A DNA stretch of 64,000 bases from Musicola paradisiaca NCPPB 2511 (GTDB lineage: Bacteria > Pseudomonadota > Gammaproteobacteria > Enterobacterales > Enterobacteriaceae): positions 2,756,134-2,820,133 of the forward strand of contig NZ_CM001857.1 of the NCBI RefSeq assembly GCF_000400505.1, in the 5' to 3' direction. This document shows, in pieces, positions 33,886 to 43,735 of this stretch. The notes beneath the pieces are model-generated. The model did not search any database, had not been told where the DNA came from, and worked only from the letters and a program-made list of their open reading frames with translations. The stretch's first letter is position 1. The number at the start of each line of letters is the position of its first letter. The position numbers and the translations under genes were made by a program.

Positions 33886-34854
33886 TCAGCCCAACCGCCG
33901 CCGGACAGTGGCTACCGCTTGTTCCATGGTCGGCGATTGGCCGCTGCCCACCAGGCAGCAAGCCAGTTGCAGCCGTATCGATTGCGGTATCGGCTGTTCG
34001 CCTGCCAGACACTGACGGATCCAGTCCACGGTGGCGGCGACATCGCGGCCGGGCGGCAGCGCATCGGCCGGGGAAGCGATGTCCTGACGCAACTGTAGCA
34101 CCTGCTGCTGTTGCTGGTGAATGAAGTGGATTTCCGGACAGCGCTGCGGATTGGCATACACCTCGCCTTCCGTGCCGTGCATCAATAACGCACGGCCGGC
34201 AATATCGCGGAAAAACGCGCCGACGCGCGTCACATATTCCGGGTGGGACACACTGGCCAGGCGCAGCGCGGCGGCGTCGTCAAAAGGCGTGGCCAGTTTA
34301 GCCAGCGTATGCGCGCTGTTGCGCACCCCCATGCGCCAGCGCAGCTCAAGCTGATGCGCCATCGGCGGGCACAACACCGAGATCGGGATAAACACCGGCG
34401 CGCCGGCGTCCAACTGACGTTGCGCATCATCGGCACTGTCGGCGAACGCCATGCCCAGTTCCCGCAGCAGCGTCGCCGTGGTCACGCGAGTGCGATCTTC
34501 CAGTACGCCGTGCACCACCACCGGCAACCCCAGCTTATCCAACAGCAACGCCAGCAGCGGCGTCAGGTTCGCCTGCCGGCGGGCGCCGTTATAACTGGGG
34601 ATCACCACCGGCAACGGGCGTTGTGCCGGCGCCTGCAGGCGCAACGTTCGTTCACACATCGCCTGATAAAAGCCGAGCATCTCCGCTTCCGACTCCCCCT
34701 TGATGCGAAACGCAATCAGCAATCCACCCAGTTCCAGTTCCGGCACCTGACGATCCAACATCGCGCGGTAAAGCTCACGGGCGGTGTCCTGATCCAGATC
34801 GCGGGCGTGATTCTTACCGCGCCCCACCTCTTTAATGATAAGCGTGTAATCCAT
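33886..34854 (-). CDS. ybiB: DNA-binding protein YbiB (TrpD2 family)
   Basis: A 322-residue member of the TrpD2 family: the fold of anthranilate phosphoribosyltransferase without its activity. E. coli YbiB is a nucleic acid-binding protein. Motifs visible are the N-terminal helical bundle (YTLIIKEVGRGKNHARDL, then LGGLLIAFRIKGES) and PVVIPSYNGARRQANLTPLL, where phosphoribosyltransferases have their substrate loop. It lies directly downstream of dinG, as in E. coli, where the pair is linked to the SOS response. The start at MDYTL is conserved; upstream codons are not. Confidence 0.88.
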   Translation of the reverse strand: MDYTLIIKEVGRGKNHARDLDQDTARELYRAMLDRQVPELELGGLLIAFRIKGESEAEMLGFYQAMCERTLRLQAPAQRPLPVVIPSYNGARRQANLTPLLALLLDKLGLPVVVHGVLEDRTRVTTATLLRELGMAFADSADDAQRQLDAGAPVFIPISVLCPPMAHQLELRWRMGVRNSAHTLAKLATPFDDAAALRLASVSHPEYVTRVGAFFRDIAGRALLMHGTEGEVYANPQRCPEIHFIHQQQQQVLQLRQDIASPADALPPGRDVAATVDWIRQCLAGEQPIPQSIRLQLACCLVGSGQSPTMEQAVATVRRRLG

Positions 34855-35037
34855 GATGCAGCCCCACTGTTTGCACGTTCTGTTCAGATAGCAGCGAACA
34901 TAGCACGTTTCCCGACAAGTGAAACCGGTTACGCCAGACAGACCAAGGGAATTATGCGCGCCCGGTCGACAGCCATGCGCAAAGCACGCTGTCACCAGCA
35001 TCAAGCGGCGCTGAACGCCGCCAGTGAGAGAGAGTGG

Positions 35038-37185
35038 TTATTGCCGGCCGCGCGCCGCGTCGTCATCGGCTGGCGCCGGGCCCGCTTGCGGCGGCACCGG
35101 TCGCTGTTCGATGGGAAAGACCGGCAACGCCTCCAGCAGACGCGCGCCGTAGCTTTTGGTCAACAGGCGTCGATCATAAATCACCACCTCGCCAAAGCAC
35201 TGATGGCTGCGAATCAAACGCCCGACCTGCTGAATCAGGCTGAACGATGCGCTCGGCAGGCTTTGCACCACGAACGGGTGACGCTTCTGCGCCTTCAGCC
35301 ACTCGCCTTCGGTGAGAATGACCGGGCTGTCCACCGGCGGAAAAGCAATTTTGTGGATGTGCACCTGCGACAGCAGTTCCCCTTTCAAATCCAGCCCTTC
35401 GGAGAAGGATTGCAACCCGACCAACACGCTGGTTTGCCCCTCATTAATCCGCTGGCGGTGCAACTCCACCAACCGGTAACGGGGCTGGTCGCCCTGCACC
35501 AGCAACATCAGGCGCAGATCCGGCACCTGGGTCAAAAACAACTGCATCGCCCGTTGGCTGGCGAACAACACCAGCATGCCGCGAAACTGCTCCCGCTTCA
35601 GTTCTGCACGGAAAAACCGCGCCATGTCGGCAATGTGTTCCGCTTCATGCGTTATCAATGGTTCGTAACGCATTTGCGGGATCACCAATTTGCCTTGCTC
35701 GCGGTGGTGGAAGGGCGAATCCAGCGCCACGAAGGTATCCCCCTCCTGCTCATCCAGCCCGGACAGCTCTTTAAGGCGGTCGAACCGGTTAAGGGAGCGC
35801 AGCGTGGCCGACGTCACCACCACATGCGACAGGTTGCGCCACAGCAGCCGATCCAGCTGATCGCACACACGGATCCCGGCGCAGTGCAGGTAGAGATGCG
35901 GCACGCCTTCCCGCCGTTCGCGCACAATCCACTTGGAAACCGGCGCATTGGAAGCCTGTTCCAGCGCCGCCAGCCGCCACAATTTGCTCTGCGCCTCGAA
36001 GTAACCGAGCAGCCGGCTCATGCGCAACATGGTCTGATGCAGTTTCACCACATCGTGTTTGGCGGTTTTTTCCCCCAGATCATTGAGGATGTACTCCGCC
36101 AGACCACGCAGACTGTCCTGCAATTTAAACAACCGGGAGCAGACTTCGCGCATCTCCTCCGGCAGGTGCCCCATCGGGAAACGGTAATCCGCCTCCGGCG
36201 TCGCCGCAGGTAAGAACAATGCACACATGCGTTCGAAGGATTGCAACAGTTCGCGTATTTCGCCGCAGTGCTCCGCCAGCCTCTCCGGCTGCATCATGCG
36301 CGGCGGCGAGGAGGGTGGAAACTGGCCCAGACACAACGCCACCAGTTGCATCAACTGATCGAGCTGGTGCTGCGCCGCCGTCGTCGTGACGTCGCCGGCC
36401 ATTTCCAACGCATCACGCGCCACCTCCGGGATATGGTGGCCTTCGTCCAGCACCAGCAGCAGGTTTTTCGGGTCTGGCAGCACGGCGTCACTCTCCATCG
36501 CCGCCAGCACCAGCGCATGGTTAGTGACCACCACGTCGGCGTCGTCGATCTCGCGCCGGGCCAGAAAAAACGGGCACTCACGGTAGTGAAAACAGTTGCG
36601 CCCGAGGCAATTCGCCTTGTCGGTACTTAGACGGCTCCAGAGCGCATCGCCGATCGACTCCTGACAGTGATCCCGTACCCCGTCCCACTGATAGCTTTGC
36701 AACGCCAGTTGCAACCGAGCGCTGGTGGCCTGTTCTTCTTTACTGGAGGGGAGATGCTCATCCATAAACAGCAGCAGCTCGCCCTGCGACGACACATCGG
36801 TGCTCATCGCCGCCAGATTGCGCGGGCAGACATAACGGCCGCGGCCAAACGCGGCGGTGAACTTCAGATCGGGGATGAACTGACGCAGCAGCGGCAAGTC
36901 CTTGCTGAAAATCTGATCCTGCAACGCCACGTTGGCGGTGCTCACCACCAGCGTTTTCAAGGTGTCACGGCCGATGGCAATGCCGGGAATCAGGTACGAC
37001 AGGGTTTTGCCCACGCCGGTCGGCGCTTCGATCGCCAGATGGCGCGGGTAATCACCCGCCAGCGCTTTCGCCACGTCGGCGACCATCTGGCGCTGCGGCG
37101 CGCGGGAGACAAAATCCGGGATATGCTGTTGCAGCGCCTTGTACCACTGGCCGATTTGCTGCTTAAGTGCGGGGGTAAGGGTCAT
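35038..37185 (-). CDS. dinG: ATP-dependent DNA helicase DinG
   Basis: A 715-residue 5'-3' superfamily 2 helicase with an iron-sulfur cluster, which unwinds D-loops, R-loops and DNA-RNA hybrids. Walker A is EAPTGVGKTLSYL and the DEAH-like box LLVLDEGHHIPE. Cluster cysteines include those in ANCLGRNCFHYRECPFF. The C-terminal helicase domain carries QVGRLIRSHQ. Length agrees with E. coli (716). E. coli dinG is LexA-controlled. I looked for CTGT-N8-ACAG in the 140 bp upstream here and did not find it. dinG and ybiB are adjacent as in E. coli. Confidence 0.95.
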   Translation of the reverse strand: MTLTPALKQQIGQWYKALQQHIPDFVSRAPQRQMVADVAKALAGDYPRHLAIEAPTGVGKTLSYLIPGIAIGRDTLKTLVVSTANVALQDQIFSKDLPLLRQFIPDLKFTAAFGRGRYVCPRNLAAMSTDVSSQGELLLFMDEHLPSSKEEQATSARLQLALQSYQWDGVRDHCQESIGDALWSRLSTDKANCLGRNCFHYRECPFFLARREIDDADVVVTNHALVLAAMESDAVLPDPKNLLLVLDEGHHIPEVARDALEMAGDVTTTAAQHQLDQLMQLVALCLGQFPPSSPPRMMQPERLAEHCGEIRELLQSFERMCALFLPAATPEADYRFPMGHLPEEMREVCSRLFKLQDSLRGLAEYILNDLGEKTAKHDVVKLHQTMLRMSRLLGYFEAQSKLWRLAALEQASNAPVSKWIVRERREGVPHLYLHCAGIRVCDQLDRLLWRNLSHVVVTSATLRSLNRFDRLKELSGLDEQEGDTFVALDSPFHHREQGKLVIPQMRYEPLITHEAEHIADMARFFRAELKREQFRGMLVLFASQRAMQLFLTQVPDLRLMLLVQGDQPRYRLVELHRQRINEGQTSVLVGLQSFSEGLDLKGELLSQVHIHKIAFPPVDSPVILTEGEWLKAQKRHPFVVQSLPSASFSLIQQVGRLIRSHQCFGEVVIYDRRLLTKSYGARLLEALPVFPIEQRPVPPQAGPAPADDDAARGRQ

Positions 37186-37328
37186 GCCGTTTCACTGTCC
37201 TTCAATCTGTCCGGCATTGTCCCACAGTCGAGCGGCGACGTCAGCCCGGATGACCGGATCCGCCTCGACAATCGGCGATCCGGCGAGTAGGCTGAGGGCC
37301 GTGATTTGCCACCCGGACTGTTATCGCC

Positions 37329-38162
37329 ATGGCCGCCATCCGTCTGCCGCATCAACGTTACTGGTTCTCCCCCCGCCTGCCGTGGCTGGAATGCCGCTCG
37401 ACCTGGCACAGCCAGCAGCCTTACCACACCCATCAACACCCGCAGTTTTCCCTCGGCTGTATGCTGGAAGGCGTCACCTGCTGCCATTACCGCGACGGCG
37501 ACTTTCTACTCAACGCCGGCGAGTTGGTGCTCATCGAGCCGGACACCGCGCACAGTTGCAACCCGCTGCCGGGGCAACACCGTAGCTATTACATGCTGTA
37601 CCTGGACAAAACCTGGTGCCTACACCGGTTAGCCGCACTATGGGGGCAGCCGGTATCCGATTTTTCCTGTGACGTTGTCACTATTAATCATCCGGACAGT
37701 TATGCCCGCATGCTCCGCCTGATCAACCACCTCCATCAGGGGCAATTGCCGCAGGCGGAAACAGAACTACGGCGGCTGACCGACACCCTGTTTATGCATT
37801 ATTGCCGTCCGGTCGCGCCGACGATGCCCTATAGCCCGACCACCCGCTACGTTCAGCAACGCCTATCCGCCGACCTGCTCGCCGCGCCGCCGTTAACCAC
37901 CCTGGCGACCGAGCTCGACCTGCGGCGGGAAACGGTGTTGCGCCAGTTCCGACGCGATACCGGCATCACGCCGCTGGCCTACCTCAACAATATGCGTATC
38001 GAATACGCCAAATCCCTGATCAAACAGGGGGCGGAGTTGGCGGATACCGGCTATGCCAGCGGGTTTTGCGACCAAAGCCATTTCCACCGTACTTTTTTGC
38101 AATACACCGCCGCCACGCCGGGCCAATACCGGCAGGGACGATCACTTTCCTGCAATACATAA
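37329..38162 (+). CDS. AraC-family regulator next to LysE exporter
   Basis: A 277-residue AraC-type activator. The N-terminal cupin sensor has HTHQHPQFSLGCMLEG and LVLIEPDTAHSCNP. The C-terminal pair of helix-turn-helix motifs reads PPLTTLATELDLRRETVLRQ then SLIKQGAELADTGYASGFCD and QSHFHRTFLQYTAATPGQYR. It lies 49 bases before a LysE/RhtB exporter on the same strand and probably controls it in response to an amino acid. It is divergent from dinG. Confidence 0.87.
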   Translation: MAAIRLPHQRYWFSPRLPWLECRSTWHSQQPYHTHQHPQFSLGCMLEGVTCCHYRDGDFLLNAGELVLIEPDTAHSCNPLPGQHRSYYMLYLDKTWCLHRLAALWGQPVSDFSCDVVTINHPDSYARMLRLINHLHQGQLPQAETELRRLTDTLFMHYCRPVAPTMPYSPTTRYVQQRLSADLLAAPPLTTLATELDLRRETVLRQFRRDTGITPLAYLNNMRIEYAKSLIKQGAELADTGYASGFCDQSHFHRTFLQYTAATPGQYRQGRSLSCNT

Positions 38163-38210
38163 CGCGCCGGGCTGCCCACAATGCGCCTCCAGAATTCACG
38201 GAGGTTATGC

Positions 38211-38855
38211 ATGTCATCCTTATTGTTTCCCGAACATTTTGCGGCGTTGGCCGCCGCGCACTTCGCCGCCCTGCTCAGCCCCGGCGCGGATTTTTTCCTG
38301 ATACTGGCCTACGCCATTCGCCATCGATTGCGGGGAAGCGCGGGGATCTGTCTGGGGATCGCCGCCGGCAACGCCGTCTATATCGCACTGGCATCGTTAG
38401 GCTGGCAGGGGCTGCGGCCGGACGGCGGGCCGTTCATCGCCCTTGAACTGGCGGGGGCGTGTTATCTGACCTTCATCGGCATCAAACTGCTGCGGGCTCC
38501 GGTCATGGCGTCGCTGCCTTCCCAGGGTGAGTCTGCGCCCTGCCCCGGCTTTGGCCGCCAGTGCCTGATGGGGTTCGGCTCGGCGTTATTGAATCCAAAA
38601 AATATGTTGTTTTATATCAGCCTGATGGCGTCGATTCTCGGCCCGGTGTCCGCCGGTCAGCAATGGCTGGTGGGAGGATGGATGTTTCTGGCGGTATTGC
38701 TGTGGGATTTACTGGTCGCGGCGCTGGTCGGCTGGCATCCGCTACAGCAACGGCTGCGCCCATTGCTGTTCGGGCTGACCCGCCTGTCCGGCGCTATTCT
38801 GCTGTTGTTCGGGCTGGCGCTGCTGTTCAATCGCGCGCTGGCGTGTCTCGGCTGA
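38211..38855 (+). CDS. LysE/RhtB-family amino-acid exporter
   Basis: A 214-residue inner membrane exporter with about six helices. LLSPGADFFLILAYAIRH matches the family's first signature (normally PGP), and LNPKNMLFYISLMASIL is the second (NPK in helix 4). Substrates in this family are single amino acids such as lysine, homoserine or leucine; the specific one cannot be told. A GGAGG site fixes the ATG. Probably co-regulated with the AraC gene before it. Confidence 0.88.
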   Translation: MSSLLFPEHFAALAAAHFAALLSPGADFFLILAYAIRHRLRGSAGICLGIAAGNAVYIALASLGWQGLRPDGGPFIALELAGACYLTFIGIKLLRAPVMASLPSQGESAPCPGFGRQCLMGFGSALLNPKNMLFYISLMASILGPVSAGQQWLVGGWMFLAVLLWDLLVAALVGWHPLQQRLRPLLFGLTRLSGAILLLFGLALLFNRALACLG

Positions 38856-38905
38856 GGCAGGCATAATCGCCGCCACCAAGCAGAGTCCCGCAAAAGGATA
38901 ACCGA

Positions 38906-39013
38906 ATGAACATCAAGAAACTGGGTATGATCGGCCTGTTCGCGCTGTGCGCGCTGGGGTGTATCGGCGGCATGGCATTGGTGGGGTATATCATCATCGT
39001 TCACGGCGCCTGA
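38906..39013 (+). CDS. 35-residue single-span membrane peptide
   Basis: MNIKKLGMIGLFALCALGCI then GGMALVGYIIIVHGA: a basic N terminus and one long hydrophobic segment. AAAAGGA with seven bases to the ATG is a good ribosome site. It follows the LysE gene by 50 bases and may be read from the same transcript. Small size and composition resemble enterobacterial small membrane proteins; no function can be given. A GCCCTGA/TCAGGGC hairpin (39040-39064) lies between it and bglX. Confidence 0.6.
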   Translation: MNIKKLGMIGLFALCALGCIGGMALVGYIIIVHGA

Positions 39014-39074
39014 ACCCGGAAGGTTCAGGCCGTCAATCTGCCCTGACGCCAACGCCATCAGGGCTGCATGTCGC

Positions 39075-41384
39075 TTATTGCAGCGTAAAGCTGCCGTGTT
39101 TCACCCGCTGGGAATCCAGCCCGATCATCACATCAAACTGGCCGGGCTCTACCACCTGCTGCATCTGCTGGTTGTAGAACATCAGCGCCTGCGGCGTGAT
39201 CGTAAAGTTGACTTGCTGGCTTTCTCCTGGCTGTAACATCACCTTGCGGAAACCGCGCAACTCCTTCACCGGACGGCTGACAGACGCCACCACATCGTGC
39301 AGGTAGAGCTGAACCACCGTCTCCCCGGCGCGTTTGCCGGTATTGGTCACTGTCACCGAGGCGTTCACCGAGCCGTTGCGTTTCATGGTCGGGCTCGAAA
39401 GCGCCACGTCCGACACCGCGAACGTGGTGTAGCTCAGGCCATAACCGAACGGATACAGCGGCCCGTTGGCCTCGTCGAAGTAGTGCGAAGTGTACTTGTT
39501 GGGCGCTTCCGCCGAATACGGACGCCCGGTCGGTAGCTGGTTGTAGTACATCGGGATCTGGCCGACGGAGCGCGGGAAGGTCATCGGCAGTTTGCCGGAC
39601 GGGTTGTAGTCGCCGAACAGCACATCGGCGATGGCGTTGCCCCCTTCGGTGCCGCTGAACCAGGTTTCCAGAATGGCGTTAGCCTGCTGATCTTCACGGC
39701 TTAGATCCAGCGGACGGCCATTCATCAGCACCAGCACCAGTGGCTTGCCGGTGGCTTTCAGCGCGGCAATCAGCGCCTTTTGCTCCGGCGGAATGGTGAT
39801 TTTGGCGCGGCTGGAGGCTTCATGCGCCATCCCCTGGGATTCGCCCACCACGGCGATCACCACGTCGGATTTTTTCGCCGCGTCCACCGCTTCGTCGATC
39901 ATCGCCTGCGGCGAGCGCGGATCCACCACGACCGATTCATCGTACTCGTTCAGGAATTTAATTAACCCGGGGTGGTTGGTGACGTTGGAACCCTTGGCGT
40001 AATAAACACGGGCGTTATATCCCACCGCCTTACGGATCCCTTCGTACACCGTCACCGCCTGCGCCGGACGCCCGGCGGCCGACCAACTGCCGATAATGTC
40101 GCGTTTGCTGTCCGCCAGCGGCCCGACGACGGCAATGGTGCCGGATTTCGCCAACGGCAGAATATTCAGACGGTTTTTCAGCAGCACCAGGCTACGGCGC
40201 GCCACGTCACGCGCTTCAGCGCGGTGTAGGCGGCTTTCGGCATTGGTATCCAGCGGATCGGAACCGACCGGGCCGAGATGGCGATACGGATCCTGAAACA
40301 GCCCCATGTCGTATTTCATGTTCAGCACCTGGCGGCAGGCATCTTCAATATCCTTAATATTGACCACGCCACGCTTGACCAGATCCGGCAAATAACGCTC
40401 GAAATACTCGTCGCTCATACTCATGCCGATACCCGCATGCACGGCAATACGCGCCGCATCGCTGGGGTCGGCGGCGACGCCGTGTTTAATCAGCTCTTTG
40501 ATGGCGCCGTGATCGCTGATGGTGATGCCTTTAAAATGCCACTGGTCGCGCAGAACATCCTTCAGCAACCAGCGGTTGGCGGTAGCGGGTACGCCATTGA
40601 TCGAATTAAGCGACGCCATCACCCCGTAACTGCCGGCGTCGATCGCCGCCTTGTACGGCGGCATATAGTCCTGGAACATGCGCTGCGGGCTCATGTCCAC
40701 GGTGTTGTAATCGCGTCCTCCTTCCGCCGCGCCGTACAGCGCGAAGTGCTTGACGCTGGTCATCAGGGAATGGCGACCGGTCAAGTCATCCCCTTGAAAA
40801 CCTTTTACCATCACCCGGGCGATTTCGCTGGTGAGGTAGGTGTCCTCGCCGAACCCTTCGGATACCCGACCCCAACGCGGATCGCGGGTGATATCCACCA
40901 TCGGCGCCCAGGTCATGTTCAGGCCGTCTTCCGTCGCTTCATACGCCGCAATACGTGCTGATGTTTCTACTGTATCCATGTCCCAGGACGAGGCCAGACC
41001 CAGCCCGATCGGGAACACGGTGCGCTGACCGTGCACCACGTCGTAAGCAAAAAACAGCGGGATTTTCAGACGACTGAGCTGCATCACCTGATCCTGCATC
41101 ACCCGAATGTCAGGACGGGTGACGGTGTTGAAAATCCCACCGACTTGTCCATTGCGAATCATTTCGCGGATCGCGTGTTTCGGGTTGTCCGGGCCGACGC
41201 TGATCAACCGTAACTGCCCGATTTTTTCTTCCAGCGTCATTTTGTTAAGCAGATCATTAACGAAGGCATCGCGCTGTTGTTGGGATGTCAGCGTGGCCGC
41301 CGGCGGCGTGCTATCGACATGGTTCGCCCAGACCGGGCTGCATGCCAAACCGACAGCAAGCGTCAGTGAAGTAAGCCATTTCAT
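39075..41384 (-). CDS. bglX: Periplasmic beta-glucosidase BglX
   Basis: A 769-residue glycoside hydrolase family 3 enzyme in the periplasm, with signal peptide MKWLTSLTLAVGLACSPVWA. It contains the GH3 N-terminal barrel with MTLEEKIGQLRLI and HFALYGAAEGGRDYN. The nucleophile aspartate is in GITISDHGAIKEL. A C-terminal alpha/beta domain has VVVAVVGESQ-like IAVVGESQGMAHE, and a fibronectin-like tail ends the protein (GYGLSYTTF, ELRGFRKVMLQPGE). It hydrolyses beta-glucosides such as cellobiose or plant glucosides. Length agrees with E. coli BglX (765). The upstream 470 bp hold a tandem array only. Confidence 0.95.
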   Translation of the reverse strand: MKWLTSLTLAVGLACSPVWANHVDSTPPAATLTSQQQRDAFVNDLLNKMTLEEKIGQLRLISVGPDNPKHAIREMIRNGQVGGIFNTVTRPDIRVMQDQVMQLSRLKIPLFFAYDVVHGQRTVFPIGLGLASSWDMDTVETSARIAAYEATEDGLNMTWAPMVDITRDPRWGRVSEGFGEDTYLTSEIARVMVKGFQGDDLTGRHSLMTSVKHFALYGAAEGGRDYNTVDMSPQRMFQDYMPPYKAAIDAGSYGVMASLNSINGVPATANRWLLKDVLRDQWHFKGITISDHGAIKELIKHGVAADPSDAARIAVHAGIGMSMSDEYFERYLPDLVKRGVVNIKDIEDACRQVLNMKYDMGLFQDPYRHLGPVGSDPLDTNAESRLHRAEARDVARRSLVLLKNRLNILPLAKSGTIAVVGPLADSKRDIIGSWSAAGRPAQAVTVYEGIRKAVGYNARVYYAKGSNVTNHPGLIKFLNEYDESVVVDPRSPQAMIDEAVDAAKKSDVVIAVVGESQGMAHEASSRAKITIPPEQKALIAALKATGKPLVLVLMNGRPLDLSREDQQANAILETWFSGTEGGNAIADVLFGDYNPSGKLPMTFPRSVGQIPMYYNQLPTGRPYSAEAPNKYTSHYFDEANGPLYPFGYGLSYTTFAVSDVALSSPTMKRNGSVNASVTVTNTGKRAGETVVQLYLHDVVASVSRPVKELRGFRKVMLQPGESQQVNFTITPQALMFYNQQMQQVVEPGQFDVMIGLDSQRVKHGSFTLQ

Positions 41385-41616
41385 GGATGGTTGTAAATCC
41401 CTGTGTGCAGCCGTCGGTCAAGGAGTGACGGTCTGCCTGATGGTGACAAGACAAGGCGGCTAATTTGCCACAAAACCTACGGTGGCAAAACGGATATCGT
41501 GTTTTTTCCGGTACGGATGTGACGCAGAACAAACGCCATTCATCACAAAGAATCGTCAGAAACCTGACCAAACCTTGACGGAATATGCGCCTCGGTCGTG
41601 GGCGTACCGGTGCGCA

Positions 41617-41684
41617 TGCGGCAATGTTTTCAACACGACAATCTTTTCACCACGACAATGTTTTCAGCACGGCAATCTTCAGTT
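41617..41684. repeat. 4 x 17-bp tandem array
   Basis: Four 17-base units (for example CACGACAATCTTTTCAC and CACGACAATGTTTTCAG) lie between bglX and the aminotransferase gene. A GC-rich hairpin CGCCGCC/GGGCGGCG follows at about 41817-41844, probably ending the aminotransferase transcript. Confidence 0.85.
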
Positions 41685-41858
41685 CGGCAAGGCAACTCGC
41701 CCGCCACGCGAAGCCTATTACCGACGCCGCCGATGAAACGGCCAACGGTGTCGGCAAGGCGATAGCGCATCGAACCAAGGGGTAGTCGACGAGAAGGACG
41801 AGCAGCAGGCAGCGCACGCCGCCACCCAACAGATTCGGGCGGCGGCATGCGGTGGATT

Positions 41859-43202
41859 TTATCGCGGGGCCAGCGCAGTCAACGCCCGGTCGAGCGCGCC
41901 GACCAGCCAGTCGATATCGTGCTCCTGGAACGCCAGCGTCGGACGCAGCTTCAACACATTGCCATACGGCCCGGCGACGGACGTCAGCACCCGGTCTTCA
42001 CGCAGATGTTCAATCACGTTCAGCGCCAGTTGTTTGTCCGGCGTTTTACTCTCGCGGTCGCTCACCAGTTCGAAACCGATAAACAGCCCGGCGCCGCGCA
42101 CATCGCCGATGCTGGGGTGTCTGGCCATCAGCCCGGACAGCTCATTAAGCAATTTGGCGCCCACCACGCGGCTGTGCGCCTGCAATTGCTCTTCGCGGAT
42201 GACATTCAGCACCGCTTGCGCCGCCGCCATCGCCACCGGGTTGCCGCCGAAGGTATTGAAATAGGGAATTTCATCGCTAAACGCCGCCAGCACTTCCGGC
42301 CGCGCCAGCAGCGCCGACACCGGTATACCGTTGCCCATCGGTTTACCCATGGTGATCACATCGGGCACCACGCCATGACGGGCAAAGCCCCAGAAGGCAT
42401 CGCCGGTGCGGGCGAAACCTGGCTGCACTTCGTCGGCGATGAAAATACCGCCGTTGGCGTGCACCACGTCCACCGCCGCCTGCAAATACCCGGCCGGCCC
42501 CGGCAGTACGCCGTCGGACGAGAAGATGGAGTCGGCCAGAAAACCGGCGAACTTGATGCCGTGGGCGGCCATGTCGTCAATTTGCTTCTGGATCTCGTTG
42601 GCGAACCAGACGCCCAGATCCGGCGCATCCACCCGATAACGGTCGGGTGCCGGCACCCGTCGGGTGGTGGCGGCGAGCGGTTGGCCGCTGCCCAGCGCCG
42701 GCGACGCGCCGGAAGTCAGATCGCTGGTGCCGTGATACGCCTCGCGGGTCACAATGATACCGGTGCCGCCGCTGTAGGCCCGCGCGACGCGCATCGCCAG
42801 ATCGTTAGCCTCAGAGCCGGTGCACATGTACATCGCCTTGGTGATCTCGGGCGGCACCAGCGTCAGCAGATCTTCGGTGTAATTCAGAATGCGCTCATGC
42901 AGATAGCGAGTATGGGTATTGAGCTGACACATCTGCGCGTGCACCGCGTCAATCACCGCCGGGTGGCAGTGGCCGATGCTGGCTACATTGTTGTAGACAT
43001 CCAGATACTTATCGCCCGCCGCATCCCACAGATATTGCTGCTCACCGCGCACCAGATGCACCGGATTGCGATAGAACAGACGGTAGGAATCGCCCAAAAC
43101 CCGGCTGCGTTTATCCGTCAGCGTGCGAATATCTTCCGTCAGCGCCGCGGCGTGCTCCGCCCGAAAGCTGTTGGTATCCATGATGGTTGAACGTGTCGCC
43201 AT
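41859..43202 (-). CDS. Class III (AGXT2-like) aminotransferase
   Basis: A 447-residue pyridoxal-phosphate enzyme of aminotransferase class III. The lysine that binds the cofactor is in the VITMGKPMGNGIPV segment. IFIADEVQPGFARTG is the conserved aspartate region, and AMYMCTGSEANDLAMRVAR binds the phosphate. The N-terminal VYNNVASIGHCHPAVIDAV is usual for alanine-glyoxylate/beta-alanine-type members. The natural substrate is an omega-amino or beta-amino acid or ethanolamine-like amine; I cannot be more precise. GGAG precedes this ATG; an internal ATG seven codons on is possible. It is divergent from a DeoR gene across 533 bp. Confidence 0.85.
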   Translation of the reverse strand: MATRSTIMDTNSFRAEHAAALTEDIRTLTDKRSRVLGDSYRLFYRNPVHLVRGEQQYLWDAAGDKYLDVYNNVASIGHCHPAVIDAVHAQMCQLNTHTRYLHERILNYTEDLLTLVPPEITKAMYMCTGSEANDLAMRVARAYSGGTGIIVTREAYHGTSDLTSGASPALGSGQPLAATTRRVPAPDRYRVDAPDLGVWFANEIQKQIDDMAAHGIKFAGFLADSIFSSDGVLPGPAGYLQAAVDVVHANGGIFIADEVQPGFARTGDAFWGFARHGVVPDVITMGKPMGNGIPVSALLARPEVLAAFSDEIPYFNTFGGNPVAMAAAQAVLNVIREEQLQAHSRVVGAKLLNELSGLMARHPSIGDVRGAGLFIGFELVSDRESKTPDKQLALNVIEHLREDRVLTSVAGPYGNVLKLRPTLAFQEHDIDWLVGALDRALTALAPR

Positions 43203-43392
43203 GATGACTCCCGAATGAAAAGTAAAAAGTGTCCGACGCGGCCCAATACCGTTCGATTCCGCGTTGAGCATAGGGGGTGCAGGAAACGGCTGCACCACGA
43301 TCCACACCGGCATCGCCTCGCCCTTACCCTAAACCAACCGCATGGCGGCAATATGGCCTATCGGCACCGGGATGCGGTCATGGTTACAACCC

Positions 43393-43639
43393 TACACAAA
43401 AGCAACAAAATACACAAATACAAAAATACGCACTAAAGCCGGACGGTGTGAAAACCGCAAAAATGCCGCGCGGGCGCCCTGGCATCAGGTCCAACGCCGA
43501 CAGGCTATTTCTAGGTTTCATAGGGAAAAATTATACTACTTGAACACAAAAGAGTTATTCTGACGCTTGCGGCAACGAATGTGCACATTGTCAATATATG
43601 CACCCATGTTATGCTTAAATACACAAAAATACACAACCA
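43393..43639. promoter_or_regulatory. TACACAAA repeats in divergent promoter region
   Basis: TACACAAA-type words occur at 43393 and 43410 near the aminotransferase side and at 43619 and 43630 near the DeoR side, each in an AAATACACAAA context. Two paired clusters about 220 bp apart suggest DNA looping by an oligomeric repressor such as the DeoR protein (inference). Confidence 0.45.
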
Positions 43640-43735
43640 GGCATAGCCAAGCGCCAACGGATCCCGTCGCCAAAGGCCGCTATAATGCTCTCCCGGCCAT
43701 GTCCTGACGCCATACACCGAACATGAGATAAACAC

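Noticed and set aside
37186-37328. LexA box expected for dinG
   Set aside because: CTGT and ACAG words are present but spaced 12-13 bases apart, not eight, so they are not a LexA site.
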